From Candidatus Kuenenia stuttgartensis (GTDB taxonomy: Bacteria; Planctomycetota; Planctomycetia; Pirellulales; UBA1268): DNA of 6,976 nucleotides. A program made the position numbers and the translations under genes. Where the stretch lies: assembly GCA_945876515.1 (NCBI GenBank), contig CAMCPF010000159.1:1-6976 (forward strand), given 5' to 3'. Position 1 is the stretch's first letter; every line of letters starts with the position of its first letter. Of the stretch, positions 1 through 4,825 are shown piece by piece. The notes below the pieces were generated by a model. That model was not told the DNA's origin. It did no database searches and saw only the letters and a program-made list of their open reading frames with translations.

Positions 1-344
1 GGGCCTTCCTGGTCGCGCTCGGGCCGGAGGACGACGCGACGAAACTCGCCGCCCTGCTCGCGGCCGGTCACCCCGCCAAACCGGCCTCGCCGCGGCTGGT
101 CGCCGCACCGCTGTCACCCCAGGAAAGGATGTCGCTCGAACGCTGGCTCGCCGGAGTGAGGCAGTCCGGCCGCGGACCGATCGTGGACTACGCGGTGCAG
201 CAGGCGACGGCGACCGCTCCGGTCGCGACACCGCCCGCGGCCAACCGCTTCAAGGCCCTCCTCGACACGGCGGCGAATCCGCCCGAGTTTCCGCCGCCGG
301 AGGAGCCCAAGGGAGTGATCTTCCCGAAGGACGTCGTGGAGTAG
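1..344 (+). CDS. C-terminal part of an unrecognised protein (5' end outside window)
   Basis: The frame read from base 3 is open from the window edge to the TAG at 342-344, giving at least 113 residues. A methionine codon at 129 is internal: the 42 codons before it have the same strong G/C third-position bias, so the gene very probably begins upstream of the window. The visible part has an alanine-rich helical stretch (DDATKLAALLAAG), a segment LSPQERMSLERWLAGVR that could be another amphipathic helix, then a low-complexity Ala/Pro/Thr linker and a proline-rich tail ending EEPKGVIFPKDVVE. I see no membrane segment in this part and no catalytic motif. I do not recognise the family. The gene converges on the minus-strand Nudix gene across about 50 bp. 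That it is coding is well supported by codon bias and the clean stop; the function is unknown. Confidence 0.7.
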   Translation, partial: AFLVALGPEDDATKLAALLAAGHPAKPASPRLVAAPLSPQERMSLERWLAGVRQSGRGPIVDYAVQQATATAPVATPPAANRFKALLDTAANPPEFPPPEEPKGVIFPKDVVE

Positions 345-396
345 CCGCGGGTAGCTCGCCCGCGGTTCGCCCGCATTCGGCGGGCTGGATGCCCGC
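345..396. terminator. Cluster of GC-rich inverted repeats between convergent genes
   Basis: A 7-bp perfect stem (CCGCGGG at 345-351 with CCCGCGG at 359-365, 7-nt loop) starts right after the upstream stop codon. It is followed by GCCCGC (369-374), GCGGGC (380-385) and GCCCGC (391-396). The middle arm can pair with either neighbour through 5-nt loops, and the right-hand arm reaches the Nudix stop codon. No T-run follows on either strand. The position between two convergent 3' ends suggests a shared transcription end point; this is inference from hairpin geometry only. Confidence 0.45.
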
Positions 397-815
397 TACA
401 CCGCCACCCGCCCGTCGCGGATCGCCTCGAGAAACGGCCGGTTGCCCTCGAGCAGCGTGGGGTCGGCGAGCATCTGCTCCACCGAGAGCCAGAGGATCTC
501 GGCCACCTCGACCGGGTGCGGCACGAGTTCGCCCGCCTCGACCAGCCGCACAGTCCACCAGGCCAGCGACGTGCCCCACGGCGACACGCTGCGCCAGACG
601 CAGGCCGCCGGTTCGACGATGGCCGCCAGTTCCTCGCGGCATTCCCGCACCACCGCCTCGTGCTCCTCCTCGCCCGGCTCGATGTGACCGCCCGGAAAGC
701 AGATCGTGCCGCCCGCGGCCACGGCCAGCCCGCGGCGAATGACGAGAAACTTTTCCTCCCGCCGCGTGATCGCAATCACGCCCCGCTTCCGCGCCGGCTC
801 GTCCACGCTCGCCAT
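396..815 (-). CDS. Nudix family hydrolase (NUDIX domain protein, 139 aa)
   Basis: Nudix enzymes hydrolyse nucleoside diphosphates linked to another moiety, often damaged nucleotides or nucleotide sugars, using divalent metal. The Nudix box is clear: G43-x5-E49-x7-R57-E58-C59-R60-E61-E62-L63-A64-A65, preceded by the usual strand CFPGGHIEPGE. The consensus Gly of the final 'xGU' is Ala64 here; the metal-binding glutamates are present. Residues 12-30 (GVIAITRREEKFLVIRRGL) form the expected first strands, and 'LWLSVEQM' near residue 110 fits the C-terminal 'WlsleEl' segment common in MutT-like members. The length of 139 residues is normal for a single-domain Nudix protein. I chose the ATG at 815 because GAGGAA lies 6 nt upstream; the frame stays open to 1139 but that extension would run over ftsH and has no family features. 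The substrate cannot be told from sequence. The gene stands alone, divergent from ftsH and convergent with the left-edge gene. Confidence 0.9.
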   Translation of the reverse strand: MASVDEPARKRGVIAITRREEKFLVIRRGLAVAAGGTICFPGGHIEPGEEEHEAVVRECREELAAIVEPAACVWRSVSPWGTSLAWWTVRLVEAGELVPHPVEVAEILWLSVEQMLADPTLLEGNRPFLEAIRDGRVAV

Positions 816-990
816 GCCCAATTCCTCGCTCGCCGGCCCGTTGGTCGCCGCCGGCCCAGGGCATCCCGCCCTGCCGGCAGCCCCGCCATCTACTACACTA
901 TAAGGCTTTCCAAAATCGACTTCCGCAGCCCGGCCTTCACGTACCGAGCCGCAGCCGTAACCCGCGCCGACCCCAGAGTCCCTCGAGCCC
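816..990. promoter_or_regulatory. Divergent intergenic region with an AT-richer island, Nudix/ftsH
   Basis: These 175 bp separate two divergent starts, so both promoters should lie here. The only AT-rich patch is about 888-917. On the minus strand it contains TATAGT (complement of 897-902), five of six matches to a -10 box, about 80 nt before the Nudix ATG, but no convincing -35 box at 16-18 nt. On the plus strand TATAAG (899-904) also lacks a -35. No Shine-Dalgarno is evident before the ftsH ATG at 991. The promoter location is inference from composition and layout; exact boxes are not established. Confidence 0.35.
822..827 (-). promoter_or_regulatory. Ribosome binding site of the Nudix gene
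   Basis: On the minus strand the sequence GAGGAA sits 6 nt before the ATG at 815. It matches the anti-Shine-Dalgarno core and decides the start codon, since the frame is open a further 324 bases upstream. Confidence 0.65.
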
Positions 991-2937
991 ATGAGCACCG
1001 CCCCCTCTTCGCCGCCGGGCCAGTCCGGCAAGCCCCCCGTCCTCGGCAAGCCGCTCGGCCTTCCGATGGTCGTACTCCTCATCCTGGCGGCGGTCGCCTT
1101 GGCCACCTTCATCACCGGCAACGCCACGGCCGCCCGCACCGCGATCTCCTACGACGAGTTCGTGAAACAGGCTCGGGCGGGCAACATCACGGCGGTGGTG
1201 ATCAGTGGCGACCAAGTTGAGGGGGAGTTTGCCAAGGAGCTTCCCGGCGACGATGCGATCGGCCGCAAGCCCCAGAAGACCTTTCGCGTCACCCTCACGC
1301 CCTACCTCCGCGAGGGCTTCGACAAACTGATGCAGGAGCAGGCCGCGATCCGGACCGAGGTCGTGCCCCCGTCCGATGGCACGGGCTTCCTGCTCGGCCT
1401 CTATCTGCTCGTGCCGCTGCTCCTGATGGCCGGCTTTTGGATGACGCTCCGCCGGGCCCGCGACCCGCTCGGCGGAGCCGGCTTCCTGGGCGGGTTCTCC
1501 AAGTCACCCGCCAAGCGCTACGCCGCCGGCGACAAGCAGGTGACCTTCGCCGACGTGGCCGGGCTCGAGCAGGTGAAGGCCGACCTCCAGGAGATCGTCG
1601 AGTTCCTCAAGGATCCGAAGAAGTTTCAGCGGCTCGGCGGCCGCGTGCCCAAGGGCGTGTTGCTGATGGGCCCGCCGGGCACCGGCAAGACGCTGCTCGC
1701 CCGCGCCGTGGCGGGCGAGGCGGGCGTGCCCTTCTTCTCGATCTCGGGCAGCGAGTTCATCCAGATGTTCGTCGGCGTGGGCGCCTCGCGGGTTCGTGAC
1801 ATGTTCAAGACCGCCAAAGATGCCTCGCCGGCGATCCTGTTCGTGGACGAGATCGACGCGGTGGGCCGGGTCCGCGGCGCCGGCCTCGGCGGCGGCCACG
1901 ACGAGCGGGAGCAGACGCTCAACCAGATCCTCTCCGAGATGGACGGCTTCAGCCCCACCGAGAGCGTGATCGTGCTCGCGGCCACCAACCGGCCCGACGT
2001 GCTTGACCCGGCCCTCCTGCGGCCCGGCCGCTTCGACCGCCACGTGACGGTCGATCGCCCAAACCAGAAGGCCCGGCTCGAGCTCTTTAAGGTGCATACG
2101 CGGAACGTGCCGCTCGCCCCCGACGTGGATCTCGAGCGGCTCGCGGGAGCCACCGTGGGCCTGACTGGGGCCGATATCCGGAACCTCGTCAACGAGGCCG
2201 CCCTCTGGGCCACCCGCCACGACAAGACCGCCGTGGCCGCCTCCGACTTCGACTACGCCCGCGACAAGGTCTTGATGGGCCCCAAACGGGAGGAGGTACT
2301 CGCCGGCCGCGAGAAGACGATGACGGCCTACCACGAGGCGGGCCACGCGCTGGCGGCCTGGCTCCTGCCGGGCGTGGACAAGCTCCACAAGGTCACGATC
2401 ATCCCGCGTGGCCGGGCGCTGGGCGTCACCCAACTGGTGCCGGAGGAAGACCGGATGAACGTCGGGGAGAGCGACCTGCAGAATCGCCTGGCCTTCATCC
2501 TCGCCGGCCGGGCCGCGGAGAAGCTCGTGTTCGGCGAATACTCGGCTGGCGCCGAAAACGACCTGATGCAGGCCACGCGGATCGCCCGCAAGATGGTGGC
2601 CCACTGGGGCATGAGCGAGAAGCTCGGGCCCGTCTCCTGCCAGAGCTCGCATGAGCATCCCTTCCTCGGCCGCGACGTCTACGAGCAGCGGGAGTTCAGC
2701 GAGAACACCGCCCAGATCATCGACGAGGAGGTGGCCCGCTTCCTGGGCGAGGCCGCCGAGCGGGCCGTGCAACTGCTCTCGGAGAATCGCGACAAGCTCG
2801 ACCGTCTGGCCGGTGAGCTCGAGAGCCGCGAGATGCTCGACGACACCGAGGTGGTGGGGATCATCGGTCCGGCCACGCCCCGCTCGGCCGGCCCCGCGAC
2901 CCAGGCCGCCCGTGACGCCCGCTCCCCGGAGGCCTGA
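991..2937 (+). CDS. ftsH: ATP-dependent zinc metalloprotease FtsH (membrane AAA+ protease)
   Basis: FtsH forms membrane-anchored hexamers that unfold and degrade membrane and regulatory proteins using ATP. The 648 residues are close to the E. coli length. Order of parts: Pro-rich cytoplasmic start (1-23), membrane segment about 24-43, periplasmic FtsH_ext-type region about 44-130, second membrane segment about 132-152, AAA+ module about 183-375, AAA lid, then M41 peptidase to about 620. Visible motifs: Walker A GPPGTGKT (227-234), pore loop FVG (260-262), Walker B ILFVDEID (282-289), second region of homology with RPGRFDR (344-350, Arg347 and Arg350 as arginine fingers), zinc site HEAGH (448-452) and probable third ligand Asp524 in GAENDLMQAT. 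All key residues are present, so it should be active. The ATG at 991 precedes the conserved membrane segment by a short tail. The dabb gene follows after 6 nt, suggesting co-transcription. The last 12 codons recur before the second dabb copy. Confidence 0.98.
   Translation: MSTAPSSPPGQSGKPPVLGKPLGLPMVVLLILAAVALATFITGNATAARTAISYDEFVKQARAGNITAVVISGDQVEGEFAKELPGDDAIGRKPQKTFRVTLTPYLREGFDKLMQEQAAIRTEVVPPSDGTGFLLGLYLLVPLLLMAGFWMTLRRARDPLGGAGFLGGFSKSPAKRYAAGDKQVTFADVAGLEQVKADLQEIVEFLKDPKKFQRLGGRVPKGVLLMGPPGTGKTLLARAVAGEAGVPFFSISGSEFIQMFVGVGASRVRDMFKTAKDASPAILFVDEIDAVGRVRGAGLGGGHDEREQTLNQILSEMDGFSPTESVIVLAATNRPDVLDPALLRPGRFDRHVTVDRPNQKARLELFKVHTRNVPLAPDVDLERLAGATVGLTGADIRNLVNEAALWATRHDKTAVAASDFDYARDKVLMGPKREEVLAGREKTMTAYHEAGHALAAWLLPGVDKLHKVTIIPRGRALGVTQLVPEEDRMNVGESDLQNRLAFILAGRAAEKLVFGEYSAGAENDLMQATRIARKMVAHWGMSEKLGPVSCQSSHEHPFLGRDVYEQREFSENTAQIIDEEVARFLGEAAERAVQLLSENRDKLDRLAGELESREMLDDTEVVGIIGPATPRSAGPATQAARDARSPEA
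2928..2932 (+). promoter_or_regulatory. Shine-Dalgarno sequence of dabb inside the last codons of ftsH
   Basis: GGAGG lies within the ftsH codons for P-E-A just before the TGA, 11 nt upstream of the dabb ATG at 2944. The spacing is slightly long but this is the only strong purine-rich site. It suggests that a ribosome terminating on ftsH could hand over to dabb. The same site is kept at 4491-4495. Confidence 0.55.
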
Positions 2938-2943
2938 CCGCCC

Positions 2944-3249
2944 ATGCTCGCCCACTCCGTCTACTTTCTGCTCAAGGACCGCTCCCCCGAGGCCGCCGCG
3001 GCCCTCGTGGCCGCCTGCCGCGAGCATCTCACCGGTCATCCCGGCGAAGTCGCCTTCTCGACCGGCACGCTCGCGGCGTACGACCGCCACGTCAACGACC
3101 GCGAGTGGGATGTGTTTCTGCTCGTGGTCTTCGAGTCGAAGGCGGCCCACGACGCCTACCAGACCGCCCCGCGACACGAGCGGTTCATCGCGGAAAACGC
3201 GACCGGCTGGGCGAAGGTCCGCGTGTTCGACGCCGACGTGGCCGCCTGA
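2944..3249 (+). CDS. Dabb domain (stress-responsive alpha/beta barrel) protein, copy 1
   Basis: This 101-residue protein has the pattern of the Dabb family (dimeric alpha/beta barrel, ferredoxin-like fold): an N-terminal strand HSVYFLLKD, a helix SPEAAAALVAACREHL, a second strand around VAFSTG, then the strand DVFLLVVFES followed by AAHDAYQTAPRHERFIAE and a final strand KVRVFDADV. The HSVYF start and the H-x2-Y...H-x2-F spacing are typical of the family. Members are small soluble dimers; some are stress-induced and some are cyclases or other enzymes, and no specific reaction can be assigned here. The ATG lies 6 nt after the ftsH stop, with a Shine-Dalgarno in the ftsH tail, so it is probably translated from the ftsH transcript. 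A hairpin follows 11 bp after the stop. A paralogue at 4507-4809 differs at six residues and lacks one terminal Ala. Confidence 0.9.
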   Translation: MLAHSVYFLLKDRSPEAAAALVAACREHLTGHPGEVAFSTGTLAAYDRHVNDREWDVFLLVVFESKAAHDAYQTAPRHERFIAENATGWAKVRVFDADVAA

Positions 3250-3260
3250 CAGGCCCGCGA

Positions 3261-3287
3261 CGCGTGAGGCCCGCGCGGGCTCACGCG
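3261..3287 (+). terminator. Strong hairpin after ftsH-dabb
   Basis: CGCGTGAG (3261-3268) pairs perfectly with CTCACGCG (3280-3287); the intervening sequence contains the self-complementary CCCGCGCGGG, so the stem can extend inward with one bulged G. No T-run follows. Its position 11 bp after the dabb stop suggests a transcription end point or an mRNA 3'-end stabiliser for the ftsH-dabb unit. Confidence 0.55.
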
Positions 3288-3310
3288 GGATAGCCCAGTC
3301 AATGGCACTT
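3288..3310. repeat. 23-bp direct repeat, left copy (cassette boundary)
   Basis: The sequence GGATAGCCC-(A/G)-GTCAA-(T/C)-GGCACTT occurs here and at 4163-4185 in the same orientation with two transitions in 23 bases. This copy begins exactly at the end of the hairpin stem and lies 33 bp beyond the stop codon of the 98-residue minus-strand gene. In this copy only, GTCAA and TTGAC (3299-3303 and 3311-3315) form a short dyad with a 7-nt spacer. Confidence 0.85.
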
Positions 3311-3343
3311 TGACCTGCCCCCCCTCTTGTCAGGGAAATGGGC

Positions 3344-3640
3344 TTATCGCTGCCGATCGGTTGCCGTGAAGAACGCCCCGAAGACCGGGGGAATCTCCTT
3401 GACCACTACCCGAAGACTCACGCCCTCGGATTGGAGCGCAGAGTCTAAGGAGTCGTCGTGATCCGGCTCGGATCGGAGCACATGATCGACCAGCGGCAGC
3501 CAGCGCTCACGAAACCTGTCGGCATACGGATGTCGCTCGTCGAGCCAGTGGCGAAGAAGTCGCTCTCGCTTGGCCGGATCGCGCCAGAATCGTCGCCCGT
3601 ACTCCAATCGTGACTCGTCCTGATACAGAAGTCTTCGCAT
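3344..3640 (-). CDS. Unrecognised 98-aa protein, downstream gene of the cassette
   Basis: ATG at 3640, TAA at 3344-3346. The protein is rich in Arg, Glu, Asp, His and aromatic residues: a charged, probably helical N-terminal half (YGRRFWRDPAKRERLLRHWL, then HPYADRFRERW) followed by an acidic patch around SEPDHDDS and a C-terminal part VSLRVVVKEIPPVFGAFF that looks like a strand and turn. I see no signal peptide or membrane segment and I do not recognise the family. It starts 40 bp after the nucleotidyltransferase-like gene on the same strand, so the two are probably one transcript. No Shine-Dalgarno precedes the ATG. Codon use is unlike ftsH: by hand count about two thirds of third positions are G/C and CGA is the favoured Arg codon, whereas ftsH avoids it. 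This suggests foreign origin or weak constraint. The intact frame and acceptable composition favour a real gene, without certainty. Confidence 0.55.
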   Translation of the reverse strand: MRRLLYQDESRLEYGRRFWRDPAKRERLLRHWLDERHPYADRFRERWLPLVDHVLRSEPDHDDSLDSALQSEGVSLRVVVKEIPPVFGAFFTATDRQR

Positions 3641-3680
3641 CGGTGGCAGGCAATGTAATGAGGAAATGGCGCGGAGGGCG

Positions 3681-4130
3681 CTACAAAATGCCGACGTGAC
3701 TGGCCCACTCGGCGTGTAAGCGGTCCCGAGGTTCGTTGCGTCTCAGTTTGGGGGCAAGGATGTCGACCGGGGCAGGAATCACGACCGACATCATACCGTA
3801 GGTACGCCGCGACGCGCGGCCTTCCCAGCCCTCGGGAAACTCCTTCAGGACCGACGCAGGAAGAAGGTTTACGTGCCAGCCGTGGGTCCGCTCGAACTCG
3901 CTTCCGATCAGGGCGTCGTAACACATCCACGCCAAGGCGTCCGAATCGGTCACCGGATCCACGTCCATGCTGTTTTCCGGCAACGGAACGTCCAGCCCTC
4001 GATCGGCGGCATGCCACAACAAGGCCGCCGACCCGATCAGCGTCATCGACGCCGGTTCATCGAGAGCAGCCCCCCACTCGATGAGCCAATCGACGATCTG
4101 CTGCGGCCGGGAAAGCTCTCGACGTGGCAT
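3681..4130 (-). CDS. Nucleotidyltransferase-fold protein (DUF6036 / AbiEii-like), 149 aa
   Basis: The protein has the skeleton of small nucleotidyltransferase-fold proteins: a helix (RPQQIVDWLIEWGAAL), then the strand-turn LIGSAALLWHA matching the G-S motif, about 20 residues later SMDVDPV matching the acidic D-x-D strand, and near the C-terminus VDILAPKLRRNEPRDRLHAEWA, the 'lAlKL..R..RD..Ha' helix seen in DUF6036 and AbiEii-type proteins. Known relatives include toxins of two-gene systems, often beside a small partner, and many uncharacterised genes; none of that proves activity here. The G-S and D-x-D residues are present, so catalysis is possible. I chose the ATG at 4130: the frame runs on to 4415 but the extra N-terminus (Pro/Arg-rich) resembles no domain and would cross the direct repeat. 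Only a weak GGA precedes the start. It leads the 98-residue gene by 40 bp and lies inside the repeat-flanked cassette. Confidence 0.75.
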   Translation of the reverse strand: MPRRELSRPQQIVDWLIEWGAALDEPASMTLIGSAALLWHAADRGLDVPLPENSMDVDPVTDSDALAWMCYDALIGSEFERTHGWHVNLLPASVLKEFPEGWEGRASRRTYGMMSVVIPAPVDILAPKLRRNEPRDRLHAEWASHVGIL

Positions 4131-4162
4131 GGGCCGTCCATTCAGACGCAGGGGGATTCGAA

Positions 4163-4185
4163 GGATAGCCCGGTCAACGGCACTT
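4163..4185. repeat. 23-bp direct repeat, right copy (cassette boundary)
   Basis: This is the partner of 3288-3310 with 21 of 23 bases identical. It lies 32 bp upstream of the nucleotidyltransferase-like ATG (minus strand). Read on the minus strand both copies encode V-P-L-T-G-L-S in one frame and the two differences are synonymous there; I do not treat this as proof of coding because the flanking frames do not agree. Confidence 0.85.
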
Positions 4186-4460
4186 CGGCAACGGTCTTCC
4201 GGCTGCCGAGCGACTCGTGAGCCTCGGGGGAAACGGCCCGGGCATCCGGACGTGGTTCCCCGAGTCGCCACCCACCCCTTCGATGGTGTTTGTTCCACCT
4301 GGGCGCAAACCGGCCCCCTGTCCGCCGGGCCCGGGGCTTTGGTGCCTTGCGTCCGACAAGGGTCACATGCTGTGCGTGTCTGATACCGATGCCGGTGCTT
4401 GGGCGGCGGCGGCACGAGATCCGCGAGCCTGCCAAAAACTCAAACGGCGAGCTGATCCGA
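4186..4460. other. About 275 bp without a credible gene
   Basis: Between the right direct repeat and the second ftsH-tail block I find no open frame with domain features or good codon bias on either strand. A frame on the plus strand beginning at 4217 and two on the minus strand (to 4489 and 4415) have Pro/Arg/Gly-rich translations typical of chance frames in GC-rich DNA. Short complementary arms (CGGCA 4186-4190 with TGCCG 4204-4208) occur. No paired -35/-10 boxes for the downstream dabb copy are evident. The stretch may be a degraded remnant of inserted DNA. Confidence 0.5.
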
Positions 4461-4461
4461 G

Positions 4462-4500
4462 ACCCAGGCCGCCCGCGACGCCCGCTCACCGGAGGCCTGA
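4462..4500 (+). pseudogene. ftsH: ftsH 3' fragment (12 codons and stop)
   Basis: This encodes TQAARDARSPEA followed by TGA, identical to the last 12 residues of the intact FtsH; the only two base differences (CGT/CGC and TCC/TCA) are synonymous. No other part of ftsH precedes it. It is a passenger of the duplication. It still carries the GGAGG (4491-4495) that serves as the ribosome binding site of the dabb copy, which may explain its preservation. Confidence 0.88.
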
Positions 4501-4506
4501 CCGCCC

Positions 4507-4809
4507 ATGCTCGCCCACTCCGTCTACTTTCTGCTCAAGGACCGCTCCCCGGAGGCCACGGCGGCCCTCGTGGCCGCCTGCCGCGAGCACCTCACCGGTC
4601 ATCCCGGCGAAGTCGCCTTCTCCGTGGGCACACTCGCGGCGTACGACCGCCACGTCAACGACCGCGACTGGGATGTCTTCCTGCTCGTGGTCTTCGAGTC
4701 GCAGGCGGCCCACGACGCCTACCAGACCGCCCCGCGGCACGAGCGGTTCATCGCGGAAAACGCCCCCAGCTGGGCGAAGGTCCGCGTGTTCGACGCCGAC
4801 GTTGCCTGA
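4507..4809 (+). CDS. Dabb domain protein, copy 2
   Basis: This is a 100-residue paralogue of the protein at 2944-3249, with the same strand-helix-strand pattern and the same conserved HSVYF, VVFES, H-x2-Y and H-x2-F positions. Differences by residue: A18T, T40V, E54D, K66Q, T87P, G88S, and one Ala fewer before the stop. By hand count 11 of 18 substitutions are synonymous, more than neutral drift would leave given the excess of non-synonymous sites, so both copies seem to be kept as proteins. The ATG has GGAGG 11 nt upstream inside the ftsH fragment. Unlike copy 1 it has no upstream partner gene on its strand and must use a promoter in 4131-4460 or read-through; I found no clear one. It converges on cheB with 16 bp between the stops and no obvious terminator. 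The biochemical role is unknown. Confidence 0.87.
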   Translation: MLAHSVYFLLKDRSPEATAALVAACREHLTGHPGEVAFSVGTLAAYDRHVNDRDWDVFLLVVFESQAAHDAYQTAPRHERFIAENAPSWAKVRVFDADVA

Positions 4810-4825
4810 CCGGATTCCAACGCCG

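Larger units (their letters stand above)
2898..3250 (+). repeat. Duplicated block, copy 1: ftsH 3' tail plus dabb gene
   Basis: This 353-bp stretch matches 4461-4810 (350 bp) in direct orientation. By hand alignment I count 18 substitutions and one 3-bp indel inside the dabb gene, and two synonymous substitutions in the ftsH tail, about 94% identity overall. Similarity stops abruptly: upstream of 2898 only scattered bases match, and after 3250 (GCCTGAC) the flanks differ completely. Copy 1 is probably the ancestral context because it holds the intact ftsH end. Confidence 0.93.
4461..4810 (+). repeat. Duplicated block, copy 2: ftsH 3' tail plus dabb gene
   Basis: This block is homologous to 2898-3250 in direct orientation, about 94% identical. 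It begins in the twelfth-last codon of ftsH and ends one base after the dabb stop. The sequence on both sides differs from copy 1: no ftsH body lies upstream and no hairpin or 23-bp repeat lies downstream. With copy 1 it brackets 1,210 bp of unrelated DNA including the two-gene cassette. Confidence 0.93.

Noticed and set aside
816..1139. N-terminal extension of the Nudix gene by 108 residues
   Set aside because: It would overlap the ftsH start, has no Nudix features, and a good ribosome binding site marks the ATG at 815.
1504..3177. Long open frame on the minus strand opposite ftsH and dabb (557 codons)
   Set aside because: It is antisense to a gene with complete FtsH motifs; its translation is His/Gly/Leu/Val-rich without domain features. 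Long antisense frames are common opposite GC-biased genes.
3344..3640. HEPN ribonuclease identity for the 98-aa protein, suggested by R-x5-H and R-x6-H spacings
   Set aside because: The protein is so rich in Arg and His that such spacings are expected by chance, and the four-helix HEPN layout is not evident; an MNT/HEPN pair is not supported.
3288..4185. Integron cassette with attC sites
   Set aside because: The 23-bp repeats lack the GTTRRRY/RYYYAAC core sites and the imperfect inverted-repeat structure of attC; no integrase gene is present.
4131..4415. N-terminal extension of the nucleotidyltransferase-like gene by 95 residues
   Set aside because: Pro/Arg/Gly-rich chance-like sequence that would run across the 23-bp repeat; the recognisable fold starts just after the ATG at 4130.
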